The notes under the pieces: model-generated
Told to the model about the DNA's origin: nothing
The model's input: only the letters and a program-made list of their open reading frames with translations
Database searches by the model: none
Translations under genes and position numbers: made by a program
Shown: piece after piece, positions 9,163 through 18,640 of the stretch
Position numbering within the stretch: the stretch's first letter is position 1
How the letters are laid out: each line of letters opens with the position of its first letter
Origin: CALARM01 sp036746235
GTDB lineage: Bacteria > Vulcanimicrobiota > SpSt-956 > JAKJGF01
Assembly (NCBI GenBank): GCA_036746235.1
Contig: DAIOEN010000007.1
Location: 1-64,000 of the forward strand
Reading direction: 5' to 3'
Length of the DNA stretch: 64,000 nucleotides

Positions 9163-10959
9163 TTAGAGAGGGGAAAATTTTTCTATCCTCTTATTGCCTG
9201 TATCTGCAACATAAATATTTCCCTGCCAGTCCACTGCAATACCGTTAGGATTTTTAAAATTTCCGTCCCCTGCCCCGTATTTACCGGTTTTCATAATAAA
9301 ATTACCGTTTCTGTCAAATTTCTGAATACGATTATTTAATGTATCTGCTACATAGATATTTTCTGAAGAATCTACATACAGGTCATTCGGATCTTCGAAT
9401 TGCCCGTCTCCTGAGCCTTTATAGCCAAATTTCATTATGAAATTACCCTGATTATCAAACTTCTGTATACGATTTTTTTTGGCATGGGTTATATAAATAT
9501 TACTGTCTCTGTCTACTGCTATTCCTTTAGGATAATAACATTCATAATCTTCAGTTCCGTAAAGGCCGAATTTCATAATAAAATTCCCATGACAATCAAA
9601 GATCTGAACTCGATGGTTTCTGGTATCTGCTATATAAATCCTGTTTAAAGTATCTATTGCAATACCGCAGGGACGGCAAAACTGCCGGTTATCTGTGCCG
9701 AACCCACCCCATTTTAATAGAAACTTACCTGATGAATCAAATTTTTTAACCATATCATTACCTGTATCTACAATATAAATCATAGAACTGGAATCTACTG
9801 CTATACCGGGAGAAAGATCAAGTTCTACGGAGGCATAATCATCCAGAGGTAATCTGAGTTGCAAATTACCATCGGAATCGAATTTCTGTACACTTCTATT
9901 GTCCGGATCCAGTACATAAATATATCCCTGTAAGTCTGTATTGATGCCTTTAGGTGAATAAAACTGTCCGGCCCCTGTACCGGCTGTACCCCATTTCTGT
10001 GAAAATATATATTTAACTGACTGTTTTAGAGATGGCACAGGACTTATTACAGGTTTCTGCAAATGAATTATATCCATAGAAGTTAAAGCACTCAACATTT
10101 CTTTTGAACTGCTGAAGCGATCTTCTACTTTTTCCTGCAATGCTTTTATGAGAACCTGTTTTAAACTGTCAGAAATATTGGGAGCTATAGATTCTCCATG
10201 TGCCAGAGGTACTGGGTCTTTCCCGCTCAGCAGGTGGTTAATCGTTGCTCCAAGTGCATAAAGATCACTCCCTGGCTCAACCCTGCCCTGATACTGTTCT
10301 AAAGGAGCATAGCTGGCAGTACCTATAATTGTTCTGTTCTCTCCGTCTTCCTCCTGTAATGTTCTGGCTATCCCGAAATCTATTAACATAACACGACCGT
10401 CAGATCTGATCATAATATTGGAAGGTTTTATATCACGGTAAACTATGGGGGGATTCCTGCCATGAAGATATACAAGGACATTTAATATATCTTTTGCCCA
10501 TTGCAAAACAGTATCTTCAGGCAATCCGGGATTGCCGTCTCTTTTAAGTAACGTTTCGAGATCTTCTCCTTCAATTAAATCCATAATAAGATAATATTTC
10601 TCCGAGTCAATAAAATAGTCATAAACTACAGGAAGATTATCATGTTTTAGATTTGACAGTATAAATGCTTCTTCTTCAAATCTTTTTACAGCATATTCCT
10701 GTTCCTTTTCTTTAGTATGAAAAGAGAGCATTTCTTTGACAGCACAGATTCTTCTGAGCCGTTTATCAAAGGCTTTATATACGGAGCCCATACCGCCTGA
10801 TTTTATACGTTCCTTTATTTCATACCTGTTGTCCAGTAATATACCGGTGGTAAGGGTATTTTCCTTTTGAGTCTTTTTTCCCAGGTTTTTGCCGCACCCG
10901 GCACAATATTGTAAATTATCATCGTTTTCCATGTTGCATTCTGTACAGATTACGGACAT
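9163..10959 (-). CDS. Zinc-ribbon Ser/Thr kinase with six-bladed NHL propeller
   Basis: Hanks-type protein kinase. An N-terminal zinc ribbon (C5, C8, C19, C22) precedes a complete kinase domain (about 44-305) with GGMGSVYKAF, AVKE, the catalytic YRDIKPSN loop and DFGIA. The C-terminus is six NHL repeats of about 47 residues (for example GIAVDSSSMIYIVDTGND), enough for a six-bladed propeller that would bind a partner or ligand. There is no transmembrane segment, so the kinase and sensor-like domain are both predicted cytoplasmic, unlike PknD-type kinases whose NHL domain is outside. It shares the zinc-ribbon spacing with the products at 60348 and 15692. Start ATG 10959 has only a weak AAAGG upstream. 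Confidence 0.88.
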   Translation of the reverse strand: MSVICTECNMENDDNLQYCAGCGKNLGKKTQKENTLTTGILLDNRYEIKERIKSGGMGSVYKAFDKRLRRICAVKEMLSFHTKEKEQEYAVKRFEEEAFILSNLKHDNLPVVYDYFIDSEKYYLIMDLIEGEDLETLLKRDGNPGLPEDTVLQWAKDILNVLVYLHGRNPPIVYRDIKPSNIMIRSDGRVMLIDFGIARTLQEEDGENRTIIGTASYAPLEQYQGRVEPGSDLYALGATINHLLSGKDPVPLAHGESIAPNISDSLKQVLIKALQEKVEDRFSSSKEMLSALTSMDIIHLQKPVISPVPSLKQSVKYIFSQKWGTAGTGAGQFYSPKGINTDLQGYIYVLDPDNRSVQKFDSDGNLQLRLPLDDYASVELDLSPGIAVDSSSMIYIVDTGNDMVKKFDSSGKFLLKWGGFGTDNRQFCRPCGIAIDTLNRIYIADTRNHRVQIFDCHGNFIMKFGLYGTEDYECYYPKGIAVDRDSNIYITHAKKNRIQKFDNQGNFIMKFGYKGSGDGQFEDPNDLYVDSSENIYVADTLNNRIQKFDRNGNFIMKTGKYGAGDGNFKNPNGIAVDWQGNIYVADTGNKRIEKFSPL

Positions 10960-10990
10960 GAAACCATCAGCCTTTCTTATGTCATATTTT

Positions 10991-11080
10991 CATATGAGAA
11001 TCGTAACAAATAACACGTAACGCTTGACGGGAGAAACAAATTCTCATTCTTCGTTGTGACCAGCTCGGTCATGGCTGTTA
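10991..11080. repeat. Dispersed TATGAGAATCGT / GGTCATGGCTGTTA element
   Basis: Copy of the dispersed composite element: TATGAGAATCGT, an insert of heptamer-like units (AACACGTAACGC), TTCTCATTCTTCGTTGTGACC and GGTCATGGCTGTTA. The rest of the spacer to 11304 holds a palindrome GCTAGCGCTAGC near 11257 and an imperfect hairpin around 11098-11125; no gene is seen. Confidence 0.65.
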
Positions 11081-11304
11081 GTCTTTTATTCAATAAGAAG
11101 GATTTATATCCTACTTTATCGAAGTATTTTTTTATTATGGATATTCCAGATTTTTCATCGAGCCCATGTGACTGATAGTCAGAATGAGGAGGTGAAGAGG
11201 ATTTTTGGTATCCTATCAGTTACCGGTTTTTGTTTTATTCAGGCATATTTCGTCCGCTAGCGCTAGCTGACCGGTAAAAGTTTATTTTTTAAAGGAGATG
11301 TATT

Positions 11305-13407
11305 ATGGGAGGATTAATTATATTTATTATTTTCGGTTCAATCATCTTACTATATGCTGTAGTAAAGATTATAACAACTTATTTTATACGTATAATACCG
11401 AATAATCAGATAGGAATTCTGGAAAGACGTATAGGCGGCTCTATCAAGAGCGGTTTTATTGCAATGTCCGGAGAGGCAGGTTTTCAACCCCATGTATTGC
11501 GCGGAGGCATTCACCCTCTTATGCCTTTCCGTGACTTTGTTCATACAGCTCAACTTGTAACAATCCCCCAGGGAAAGATAGGTTATGTATTTGCAAGAGA
11601 CGGCCAGCCTTTAAGCGCCACTCAGACTCTGGCCTGCAATTTACAGGCAAAGGATTTCCAGGATGTGGAAAGTTTTCTACGGAGCGGAGGACAGCGTGGC
11701 CCTCAGAGGCAGATACTCCGTGAAGGAACCTATGCAATAAATCTTGCACAGTTTATGGTCTTTACAGAGGAAAAGGTTTATTATCTTCCTCTGAGCCGTG
11801 AAGAAGAAGAAGTCGTAAAAAATATGTCTTTAGTAATACTGGAAAGAGATGGATACAGACCGGTAGTTATAAAGGATTCCGATGATATGGTCGGCATTGT
11901 AACGGTTCATGACGGCCCTTCCATGCCTCAGGGTGAATTGATTGCTCCTGTTGTAGGACAGGAGCCGGAAGATACTGAAACTTATCATAATAATTTCCAG
12001 GACCCTGACAAATTTTTAATTGCAGGAGGTATGAGAGGAAGACAGTATCAGACACTGGTAGAAGGCACATATTATATAAATAGACTTTTTGCCACAGTGG
12101 AAATGATACCGAAAACTACTATTGAAGTGGGATGGGTTGGTGTTGTAGTTTCCTATACAGGTTCGACAGGTGAGGATCTTTCGGGAGCCGATTATAAACA
12201 TGGAGAACTTGCATCGAAAGGAAACAGAGGTGTATGGAATGTTCCTTTAATGCCCGGTAAGTATGCTTTTAACACCTATGCAGGAAAGGTAATTACTGTA
12301 CCTACTACCAATATTATTTTAAAGTGGAACAGACGTGAAACAGGCTCTCATAAATTCGATGAAAACCTGGCAGAAATTTCTCTCATTACAAAAGATGCTT
12401 TTGAGCCGACTCTGCCTCTTTCCGTAGTGGTCCACATAGATTACAGGAAAGCTCCTCTTGTAATACAGAGATTCGGAGATATAAAGAAACTTGTAGAACA
12501 GACTCTTGACCCGATGGTGGGAGCCTATTTTAAGAATATAGGACAGACCCGTACCCTTATTCAGTTACTTCAGGATAGAAGTTCCATACAGCAGATTTCA
12601 AGTGAAGAAATGAAAGAAAAATTCGGCCATTATAATCTGGAACTGGAAGAAGTGCTTATAGGCACACCCGCATCATCTCCCGGCGATAACAAGATAGAGA
12701 ATATACTTGCTCAGCTTCGTGACAGACAGATTGCAGAAGAACAGGTAGAGACCTATTCCCAGCAGGAAAAAGCTTCTCAGAAAGAAAGGGAACTCCGTGA
12801 AGCCCAGGCCCGTGCAGGTCAGCAGCAGGTAATGACAGAGTCCGAATTGAGTATTACAGTCCAGACAAACCAGGGTAAAGCAGAATATCAGAAAGCACTC
12901 CAGCAGGCCAACCAGATAAAGGCCCTTGCAGAAGCTGAAGCTGAAAGGATTCGTATAATGGCAGAAGCTGAAGCTGAAAAGGTGGCCCGTATAGGTATAG
13001 CACAGGCCATGGCAACGGAAGAACAGGTGAGAGCCTACGGAGGACCTCAATTCCAGGTCATGCAGCAGGTAATGAACAGGTTTGCAGAAGCTATCGAGAC
13101 TGCCCATGTAGATGTTGTGCCAAAGATAATCTTCGGAGGAAGCGGAACAGGCCAGGGAGGCAGCGGAAATCTTATAGAAGGTCTTATAGGCATGTTCCTT
13201 TCTGATAAGTTGACTGAACAGCTTCATAAACTTGAAAGCACACAGGTTCGTGATCCCCAGGTAGAAGCTTTCCGGCAGAAGATGAAACAGAGTATTACTG
13301 ATAAGACACAGAGCAATCCGCAGGTTACAGCTCAGCCTGCACAGATAACACAGGTGAAAAAAGCTATTCCTCCGGCAATGCCACCTGTACCGCCGAAAGC
13401 AAAGTAA
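11305..13407 (+). CDS. SPFH/flotillin-like membrane scaffold protein
   Basis: One N-terminal transmembrane helix (about 3-27) is followed by an SPFH/band-7 region. A long Ala/Glu-rich coiled coil (about 470-590) contains ALAEAEAERIRIMAEAEAEK, typical of flotillins. A Gly-rich stretch and a Pro-rich tail end the protein. Flotillin-like proteins form oligomeric membrane microdomains. At 700 aa it is longer than usual flotillins (about 450-550) because the part before the SPFH core is extended. The start is well supported by AAAGGAG 7 nt before ATG. It lies between a minus-strand zinc-ribbon kinase and a TolB-like protein. No NfeD-type partner gene is adjacent. Confidence 0.8.
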   Translation: MGGLIIFIIFGSIILLYAVVKIITTYFIRIIPNNQIGILERRIGGSIKSGFIAMSGEAGFQPHVLRGGIHPLMPFRDFVHTAQLVTIPQGKIGYVFARDGQPLSATQTLACNLQAKDFQDVESFLRSGGQRGPQRQILREGTYAINLAQFMVFTEEKVYYLPLSREEEEVVKNMSLVILERDGYRPVVIKDSDDMVGIVTVHDGPSMPQGELIAPVVGQEPEDTETYHNNFQDPDKFLIAGGMRGRQYQTLVEGTYYINRLFATVEMIPKTTIEVGWVGVVVSYTGSTGEDLSGADYKHGELASKGNRGVWNVPLMPGKYAFNTYAGKVITVPTTNIILKWNRRETGSHKFDENLAEISLITKDAFEPTLPLSVVVHIDYRKAPLVIQRFGDIKKLVEQTLDPMVGAYFKNIGQTRTLIQLLQDRSSIQQISSEEMKEKFGHYNLELEEVLIGTPASSPGDNKIENILAQLRDRQIAEEQVETYSQQEKASQKERELREAQARAGQQQVMTESELSITVQTNQGKAEYQKALQQANQIKALAEAEAERIRIMAEAEAEKVARIGIAQAMATEEQVRAYGGPQFQVMQQVMNRFAEAIETAHVDVVPKIIFGGSGTGQGGSGNLIEGLIGMFLSDKLTEQLHKLESTQVRDPQVEAFRQKMKQSITDKTQSNPQVTAQPAQITQVKKAIPPAMPPVPPKAK

Positions 13408-13414
13408 ATAAAAA

Positions 13415-13475
13415 GTGAAAAGTGAATGGTGAACAGTGAGTAATATCCTGTTTTTTTCACTTTTCACTTTTCACT
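13415..13475. terminator. Heptamer hairpin after the SPFH gene
   Basis: GTGAAAAGTGAATGGTGAA on the left and the TCAC units TTTTCACTTTTCAC on the right can pair into a long imperfect stem just after the stop codon. It may end transcription or protect the 3' end, but no clean T-run follows. Confidence 0.45.
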
Positions 13476-13517
13476 CTAATTAAATTCCAATAACTTACGA
13501 AATACACTATAAAATAC

Positions 13518-13546
13518 TTGTAATTCTCTTTCAGGTATTATATAAT
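13518..13546 (+). promoter_or_regulatory. sigma70-type promoter (TTGTAA-17-TATAAT)
   Basis: TTGTAA (13518-13523), a 17-bp spacer and a perfect TATAAT (13541-13546) lie upstream of the TolB-like gene starting at 13584, leaving a leader of about 30 nt that includes the AGAGGGG ribosome site. Confidence 0.7.
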
Positions 13547-13583
13547 TTTTTGTATTTTTACAGTAAAAAACAGAGGGGTATTT

Positions 13584-14897
13584 ATGAAAAAAACTTTATA
13601 TGTTATATTATTTACTATTGCTTTATTTTTATTTACCATTATTTATACTTATGCCGGTACGGGAGAAGAACTTACTGCATCAGATATCTTCAAAGAAATG
13701 AATTTATTAAAAGATAAGCTTTCCTCTATGGATATATATACGGAACCGTCAGAAAAAGGTTATATGCAGATAGAAAAAGATTTTAAAGACGGAAAAAAGA
13801 TTATAGTAAAAACTATATTCGATATAAATGGAAATGTAATATCCCGTGATAAATATGTTTCTTGTCAGGATCAATTAATATGGGAACATGAAGAAACAGG
13901 TTCTGTACATTTCATAATAAGTGCCGGGAAAAACGGAATTTTAAAGAGGGAAGATATCAGTTTTGCTCCTCTCCCTGCTTTTACTCCTTCACCGACTGTC
14001 CCGCAGATTTCCCCTGTCCCGGCAACTCCGACACCGCAGGTTAAATCTTCTATGACACCGACAGTGCATGTTTCTCCTGCTCCTTTTATCAATGTTAAAT
14101 TAAAAGAAAAAATAATATTTGTATCGGATGCCGATGATATTATGAATATATATACCATTAACCCTGATGGTTCCAATCTTCATAAAGTAACAAAAGAAAA
14201 ATACGAAAAAGCTTTCCCTTCAATATCTCCTGACGGAATGAACATAATATATTCAGGAAATAAGGACGGAATATGGAGTATTTATACAATAAATTCTGAC
14301 GGCACAGGTGAAAAAAGAATAACAAATAGCGGAAGTAATGATATTATGCCAGGTTTTATAGATAAGAATAATATTATATTTCAGTCCTTCCGGGACATGA
14401 AACCTGCCATATATAGAATGACTCTTGATACAAAAAAAGTTTCCCTTCTTACAACTGATTTTACTCTGGCCATTCACCCTGTTCTCTATCCTGATAGAAA
14501 AAAAATCCTTTTCTCAGGAGAAAGAAACGGCAGCAATGAACTATATAGTATGGACATAGACGGTAAAAATCTTAAAGTATTAACACAGAGCGGGTTTGAG
14601 AAATCTTTTCCTTCCATATCACCTGACGGAAAAAAGATTGCTTTCTGCGGAAACAGTGATGGTTTATGGAGTTTATATATTCTGTCACAGGGGGTACAGA
14701 AGAAAATCAATACAGGTTTTAAAGAGAGTATCTATCCGTCCTGGACATATGACGGAAAATATATAGTTTTTCAGGCTCTTGAAGAGGGAACCATAAGTTT
14801 ATTCAAGATAAATCCGTCAGGAGAGAAGCCTGTAAAATTGACAGGTAATAACAGTGATAGTATTCAGGCAAGATGTCAATTTATAGCGGTGAAGTGA
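13584..14897 (+). CDS. Exported TolB/PD40-type beta-propeller protein
   Basis: An N-terminal signal peptide (about 1-25, cleavage near TYAG) indicates export to the periplasm or beyond. A Pro/Thr-rich linker (about 130-170) leads to five or more PD40/WD40-like repeats with the pattern IYTINPDGSN...FPSISPDG, as in the TolB propeller. The protein probably binds proteins or glycans and shows no catalytic motif. It has its own promoter (13518-13546) and AGAGGGG before the ATG. The stop codon lies within the left arm of a terminator hairpin. It is not TolB itself: the N-terminal TolB domain is absent and no tol-pal genes are nearby. Confidence 0.75.
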   Translation: MKKTLYVILFTIALFLFTIIYTYAGTGEELTASDIFKEMNLLKDKLSSMDIYTEPSEKGYMQIEKDFKDGKKIIVKTIFDINGNVISRDKYVSCQDQLIWEHEETGSVHFIISAGKNGILKREDISFAPLPAFTPSPTVPQISPVPATPTPQVKSSMTPTVHVSPAPFINVKLKEKIIFVSDADDIMNIYTINPDGSNLHKVTKEKYEKAFPSISPDGMNIIYSGNKDGIWSIYTINSDGTGEKRITNSGSNDIMPGFIDKNNIIFQSFRDMKPAIYRMTLDTKKVSLLTTDFTLAIHPVLYPDRKKILFSGERNGSNELYSMDIDGKNLKVLTQSGFEKSFPSISPDGKKIAFCGNSDGLWSLYILSQGVQKKINTGFKESIYPSWTYDGKYIVFQALEEGTISLFKINPSGEKPVKLTGNNSDSIQARCQFIAVK

Positions 14898-14928
14898 CGC
14901 GCCGGGTGCGACGCGTCACAGCTTTTTT
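14894..14928 (+). terminator. Rho-independent terminator made of a GTGACGC palindrome
   Basis: GTGACGCG (14894-14901) pairs perfectly with CGCGTCAC (14912-14919) and is followed by TTTTTT (14923-14928). The TGA stop of the propeller gene (14895-14897) lies inside the left arm. This shows that a heptamer palindrome of the kind found throughout the window can form a textbook terminator. It also separates the convergent gene ending at 14927. Confidence 0.8.
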
Positions 14929-15607
14929 ACCATTCAAGATATTCTGATTTACCTGTCAGCTTATTCAGTCCATCTTTTATTATAATGTTTTTATTCTTTT
15001 CTCTCTCAGAAATAATCTCTTTCATGTGTTTGATTTCTTTTTCCATTTTCTCTACCTGTAACTGATTTTCTTTCTGTCTGAGAGTAAAAATATCAGAGAG
15101 GATTTTCTCCAGTTCCTTTTCGATAGATGCCTGTGCAGTATCGTTTCCTTCATTTTCTTTGTATTTTCGTACCAGTTCTCTGGATTTATCTTCCAGCTCT
15201 ATTTTCCCTGTTATAACTTTAAGGAGTTCCTCGTCTCTGAGTTCCTTTAAATGTAACATGAAAGCAAATTTTTCACCTGTAGCTTTTTTGTACATAAGGG
15301 GATTGGAATTTTTAAGACCTTCGAGGGATTTGTAAAAAGTCGGAAAGTACTCTTTGCAAAAAGTCATTAATTCCTGGAGCTGTACATCTGTTAATTCCGC
15401 TGGCGGACAGTTCCGGCCTTCCGGCGGATTGGGATGACCAGACGGCGGACACCCCCGGCCTTCCGGTGGACCGGGAGGGCCAGACGGCATATTATCAGAT
15501 TTGTTATGCTTCGGCCCACATGGCCCTTCCTGTGCCACTGTACAGGTAAAATAAGCAAGAGAGAAAATGAGTGATAGAATGAGTAAACTTGTAACCAGTA
15601 GTTTCAT
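14927..15607 (-). CDS. Exported Spy/CpxP-like helical protein
   Basis: A signal peptide (about 1-25) is followed by a low-complexity Pro/Gly/Cys stretch (about 28-68, PSGPPGPPEGRG-type units) and then an all-helical, highly charged domain (70-226) with heptad character. This looks like the Spy/CpxP or heavy-metal-sensor class of periplasmic helical proteins, but the LTxxQ motif is only approximate (LTDVQLQEL), so the family call is tentative. Cysteines in the linker could bind metal or form disulfides. Start ATG 15607 follows CAGGAGG at good spacing. It converges on the propeller gene. Confidence 0.6.
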   Translation of the reverse strand: MKLLVTSLLILSLIFSLAYFTCTVAQEGPCGPKHNKSDNMPSGPPGPPEGRGCPPSGHPNPPEGRNCPPAELTDVQLQELMTFCKEYFPTFYKSLEGLKNSNPLMYKKATGEKFAFMLHLKELRDEELLKVITGKIELEDKSRELVRKYKENEGNDTAQASIEKELEKILSDIFTLRQKENQLQVEKMEKEIKHMKEIISEREKNKNIIIKDGLNKLTGKSEYLEW

Positions 15608-15691
15608 TTTATTCGCCTCCTGTGTTTATGATATTATATAAACGCAGAAGGTAATAAAATATTGTAGTAATTTTTTATTTTTATAAAAATT

Positions 15692-17344
15692 TTAATATTT
15701 TTTAAAGAAGATAGCTTTTAGTTTTGTAAGAGCTGTTTTCTTATAACCCAGTTTTGCAAGAGCTTCATCTGCAGTTCTGCAGATTTCCTGATCTTTTTCT
15801 GTCAGGTAATCACATAAATGTTTTATAGCTTTTTTATCTCCCATATCTCCAAGGGCTTTTATAGCACTTATTTTTAATTTACTGTTACTATCTCTTAATG
15901 TTCCTATGAGCAGATCAACTGTTGAAGATTCTCTGTATTTTTCTTCTGCTAAAATAGACATTATATTTACCTTGAGATCGATATCTGTAGTTTTATCACA
16001 TATTTTATAAAGGGTTTTCACTATTTTCTTATCACCGTTAGTTGCAAGGAACTGAACTATATCAGGCCATTGAGAGCTGTCACATGATTCGGAATATTCT
16101 ATTATGGCATCCATTATTCTGGGATCGTTAAACTGTGTCAATCCTTTAAGAGCAGCACCACAGACAAAGCTATCTTTATCTTTCAGAGCTTTTATCAATA
16201 GATCTATAGCTCTCGGATCCATAAGGTCTCCCATAATTGATGCACAGGTTTCTCTGATGGCAGGGTCTTCATCTTTTTCCAGAGCTTCCATAATTACATA
16301 GAGTGCTCTTTTATCTCCGGTTTTCCCGAGGGTAATAGCAGCCTGAGTTCTTACTGTCCTGTTCTGATCTTTAAGGGCTTCAGCCAGCACTTCTATTACT
16401 CTGTCTCCGTCTGAAGGTTTTAGATTTGATATGGCAAGATAACGTTTATTATAATCTTCATGTTCTTTGACTATATATATATACATATCTATTCTGTCAG
16501 GAATCTGATCCACGTAAGGATCTTTTTTTTCTTTTACTTCCGGTATTTTCTCAGGTGAAGCTTTGACATGGGTAGGACTGGCAAGAGAAGGTGCAAAAGG
16601 ATCTACTTCGTCTTCACTGAATGAAAGTTCTATAGCAGGCAAATGAAGACCTATTATTTCCATATCTTCCGGAGGGGGGGTGTCGTCATCAGTCTTAACA
16701 GGTTCTTCCTTTACCGGTATAAATTTAGAAGTATTTTTTTTACCTGACAGTTCGGAAGAGAGCTCCGAATATTTCTGGACTTTTTCTTGATTGGCTCTTT
16801 TACTGTATATTTCTACAAGTTTATCATAAAAGCTTATAGCTTCTTTCTTGTTTTCCTTTACAGAATCTATTCCAACAAGAAATTCATAAGGTTCAGGTGT
16901 ATTGGGATCGATCTTGATTACCTTTCTGTAGGCTATAATAGCGGAAGCCTGATCACCTTTTTTAGAAAGGGTATCACCAAGTTTGATAAGAGCTGTTATA
17001 TTTGAAATTTCACGCTTCAAAACATCTCTATAATATTTTTCGGCATGGTCAAAGGAACCCTGTTTAAAATGCATATCTCCCATTATACGATAGGAATCTA
17101 CATCATCAGGAGCTATACGTACAAGGTTTTTAATGATATTCTTAACGTCTTCGTATTTTTCAACAGATATATATTCTTCTGCCAGATCTTTAAATTCCTG
17201 AATTGCTTCTTTTATTTTACCGAGTTTCACATCCATTTCAGCCAGTTCCTGCCGCAGGCCAAGATTCCCCATTCTGTTACCGCATTCATTACAGAAGGGT
17301 TGAAGGATAGAATTCTGGTGTCCACATTTACGACAAGGTAACAT
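15692..17344 (-). CDS. Zinc-ribbon protein with TPR and HEAT repeats
   Basis: A probable cytoplasmic scaffold. It has an N-terminal zinc ribbon (C4, C7, C18, C21 counted from ATG 17344), about four TPR units (about 25-200), an acidic Pro-rich linker, and five to six HEAT repeats (about 290-550; for example VRTQAAITLGKTGDKRALYV). The zinc-ribbon spacing is identical to that of the two kinases at 9163 and 60348. ATG 17344 is preferred because GAGGGG lies 12 nt upstream, while the ATG at 17356 directly abuts it. A sigma70-type promoter lies at 17384-17412. No enzymatic motif is seen. Confidence 0.78.
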   Translation of the reverse strand: MLPCRKCGHQNSILQPFCNECGNRMGNLGLRQELAEMDVKLGKIKEAIQEFKDLAEEYISVEKYEDVKNIIKNLVRIAPDDVDSYRIMGDMHFKQGSFDHAEKYYRDVLKREISNITALIKLGDTLSKKGDQASAIIAYRKVIKIDPNTPEPYEFLVGIDSVKENKKEAISFYDKLVEIYSKRANQEKVQKYSELSSELSGKKNTSKFIPVKEEPVKTDDDTPPPEDMEIIGLHLPAIELSFSEDEVDPFAPSLASPTHVKASPEKIPEVKEKKDPYVDQIPDRIDMYIYIVKEHEDYNKRYLAISNLKPSDGDRVIEVLAEALKDQNRTVRTQAAITLGKTGDKRALYVIMEALEKDEDPAIRETCASIMGDLMDPRAIDLLIKALKDKDSFVCGAALKGLTQFNDPRIMDAIIEYSESCDSSQWPDIVQFLATNGDKKIVKTLYKICDKTTDIDLKVNIMSILAEEKYRESSTVDLLIGTLRDSNSKLKISAIKALGDMGDKKAIKHLCDYLTEKDQEICRTADEALAKLGYKKTALTKLKAIFFKKY

Positions 17345-17383
17345 TATACTTAACATCCCCTCTTAACCAGTAAGTTATTTTAC

Positions 17384-17412
17384 ATTATACTATATTTCTA
17401 TCGTGGAAGCAA
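17384..17412 (-). promoter_or_regulatory. sigma70-type promoter (TTGCTT-17-TATAAT)
   Basis: On the minus strand TTGCTT (17412-17407), a 17-bp spacer and TATAAT (17389-17384) precede the TPR-HEAT gene. Confidence 0.6.
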
Positions 17413-17439
17413 ATATTTTCAATAAAAGGTGAAGAAAAT

Positions 17440-17889
17440 TTATAAAAAGTTATCAAACTTTATTCTCCTGCCTTCAAGGAATTTCCCTCCATTGTGGTAG
17501 GTAGCAAGGGATTGTTTTTCTACGGGGCCGTCAATGGTAGACCTGTGAATGAATTCTCCGTTGCCACAGTAAATACCTGTATGAGTTATAGTTCCATCAG
17601 GCCAGTTACCATAAGTATTCTTGAAGAAAACTAAATCCCCCGGCATAAGCTCTGAGACTCTGTCGATTTTTGTCCCGATATCATCTCCTGCAAGGGAATT
17701 TGCATAACTTTCATCAGTAGGGAAATAATTATCGGAAGGTTTTCCTGTAACGCCAAGTTCTATACCTGCGAGAGAAAAAATTTTTCTTACAAAATAAGCA
17801 CACTGCTCGTTCTGGCCGGGATTAAATTCTTTGCCTTCCCACTTCAGGGCAACAGAAAGAACCTTTGAGGAAAGAGATTTTTCAGACAT
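17440..17889 (-). CDS. NlpC/P60-family cysteine peptidase
   Basis: Compact 149-aa NlpC/P60 domain of the kind that cleaves peptidoglycan peptides. The triad candidates are visible: Cys30 in EQCAYFVR, His103 in THTGIY and His115 in EFIHRS, with MPGDLVFF between. There is no signal peptide or cell-wall binding domain, unusual for a housekeeping wall hydrolase; it could be a cytoplasmic amidase or an effector exported by another route. AAAGGAG precedes the ATG. Downstream is the zinc-ribbon TPR-HEAT gene on the same strand, separated by its own promoter. Confidence 0.8.
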   Translation of the reverse strand: MSEKSLSSKVLSVALKWEGKEFNPGQNEQCAYFVRKIFSLAGIELGVTGKPSDNYFPTDESYANSLAGDDIGTKIDRVSELMPGDLVFFKNTYGNWPDGTITHTGIYCGNGEFIHRSTIDGPVEKQSLATYHNGGKFLEGRRIKFDNFL

Positions 17890-17905
17890 AACTGCTCCTT
17901 TTACA

Positions 17906-18203
17906 GTGACCAGTTATCAGTGACCAGTGACCAGTTATTAGTTATCTGTAATAAGTTATGTACAAATTGCAGATTACTGGTTACTGTTCACTGTTCACTG
18001 TTCACTGTTCACTGATTATTATATGCTTTTTATAATCGTAATACAATAAGCAGGATTTAATTTTTTAAAAGTTGAATATTATAGATAAATAAATTATAGT
18101 TATTTAATAACTATTAATAAATAATAACCTCGTAATGCGTAAAGCGTAATGTGTGATGCCCATTGGATTAAACCGGTCATGTGTAACGCGTTACGCGTCA
18201 CGA
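17906..18203. repeat. Two heptamer palindromes in a divergent spacer
   Basis: 17906-18014 runs from GTGACCA units to TGTTCAC units. 18131-18203 runs from GTAATGC/GTGATGC units through GGATTAAACCGGTCAT to TTACGCGTCACG. Both keep the GTGA-then-TCAC order. The AT-rich stretch between them shows no gene. Confidence 0.75.
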
Positions 18204-18242
18204 ACAGAGTAATTTATATGACTATAATTGTAGGATAAACTT

Positions 18243-18572
18243 ATGAACCAGTCATTTTCAACATTACCCGTTATAATAACAGTTATTTTATGTCTGGTAA
18301 GTTCGACTGTAATAGTCTATTATTTTGATGTAACAGGTAATCCTGTATGGGATAAACCGGCATTAATACCTGCTGTAATACTTATTCCTGTAATTTTAGT
18401 AGGATGGTTGCCTCTGGGCTTTTATTCCCTTTATTTATATAAAAAAGAACGACCGGTTATTGCTACTATTTTATCTGTAATAACTCTTTTATGGATAATA
18501 GCCGTTATAGTAGCTATAGGAGGAATAATAAGATTTTTAATAGGAGTGTCAAATAAATTTCTTGGATTTTAG
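18243..18572 (+). CDS. Small three-helix membrane protein
   Basis: 109 aa with three predicted transmembrane helices (about 8-27, 40-64 and 74-98) joined by short polar loops. I do not recognise the family. TATAAT (18223-18228) lies close upstream and TAGGATAA is a weak ribosome site. The gene is 68 bp before the FHA-GAF-cyclase on the same strand and may be co-transcribed with it, possibly as a membrane partner; this is inference. Confidence 0.6.
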   Translation: MNQSFSTLPVIITVILCLVSSTVIVYYFDVTGNPVWDKPALIPAVILIPVILVGWLPLGFYSLYLYKKERPVIATILSVITLLWIIAVIVAIGGIIRFLIGVSNKFLGF

Positions 18573-18640
18573 CTGAATAAGGCAGACGTTTATATGAAAA
18601 TTATGATAAACTCAAAATTTTTAATGAAGGTGAATATTAG

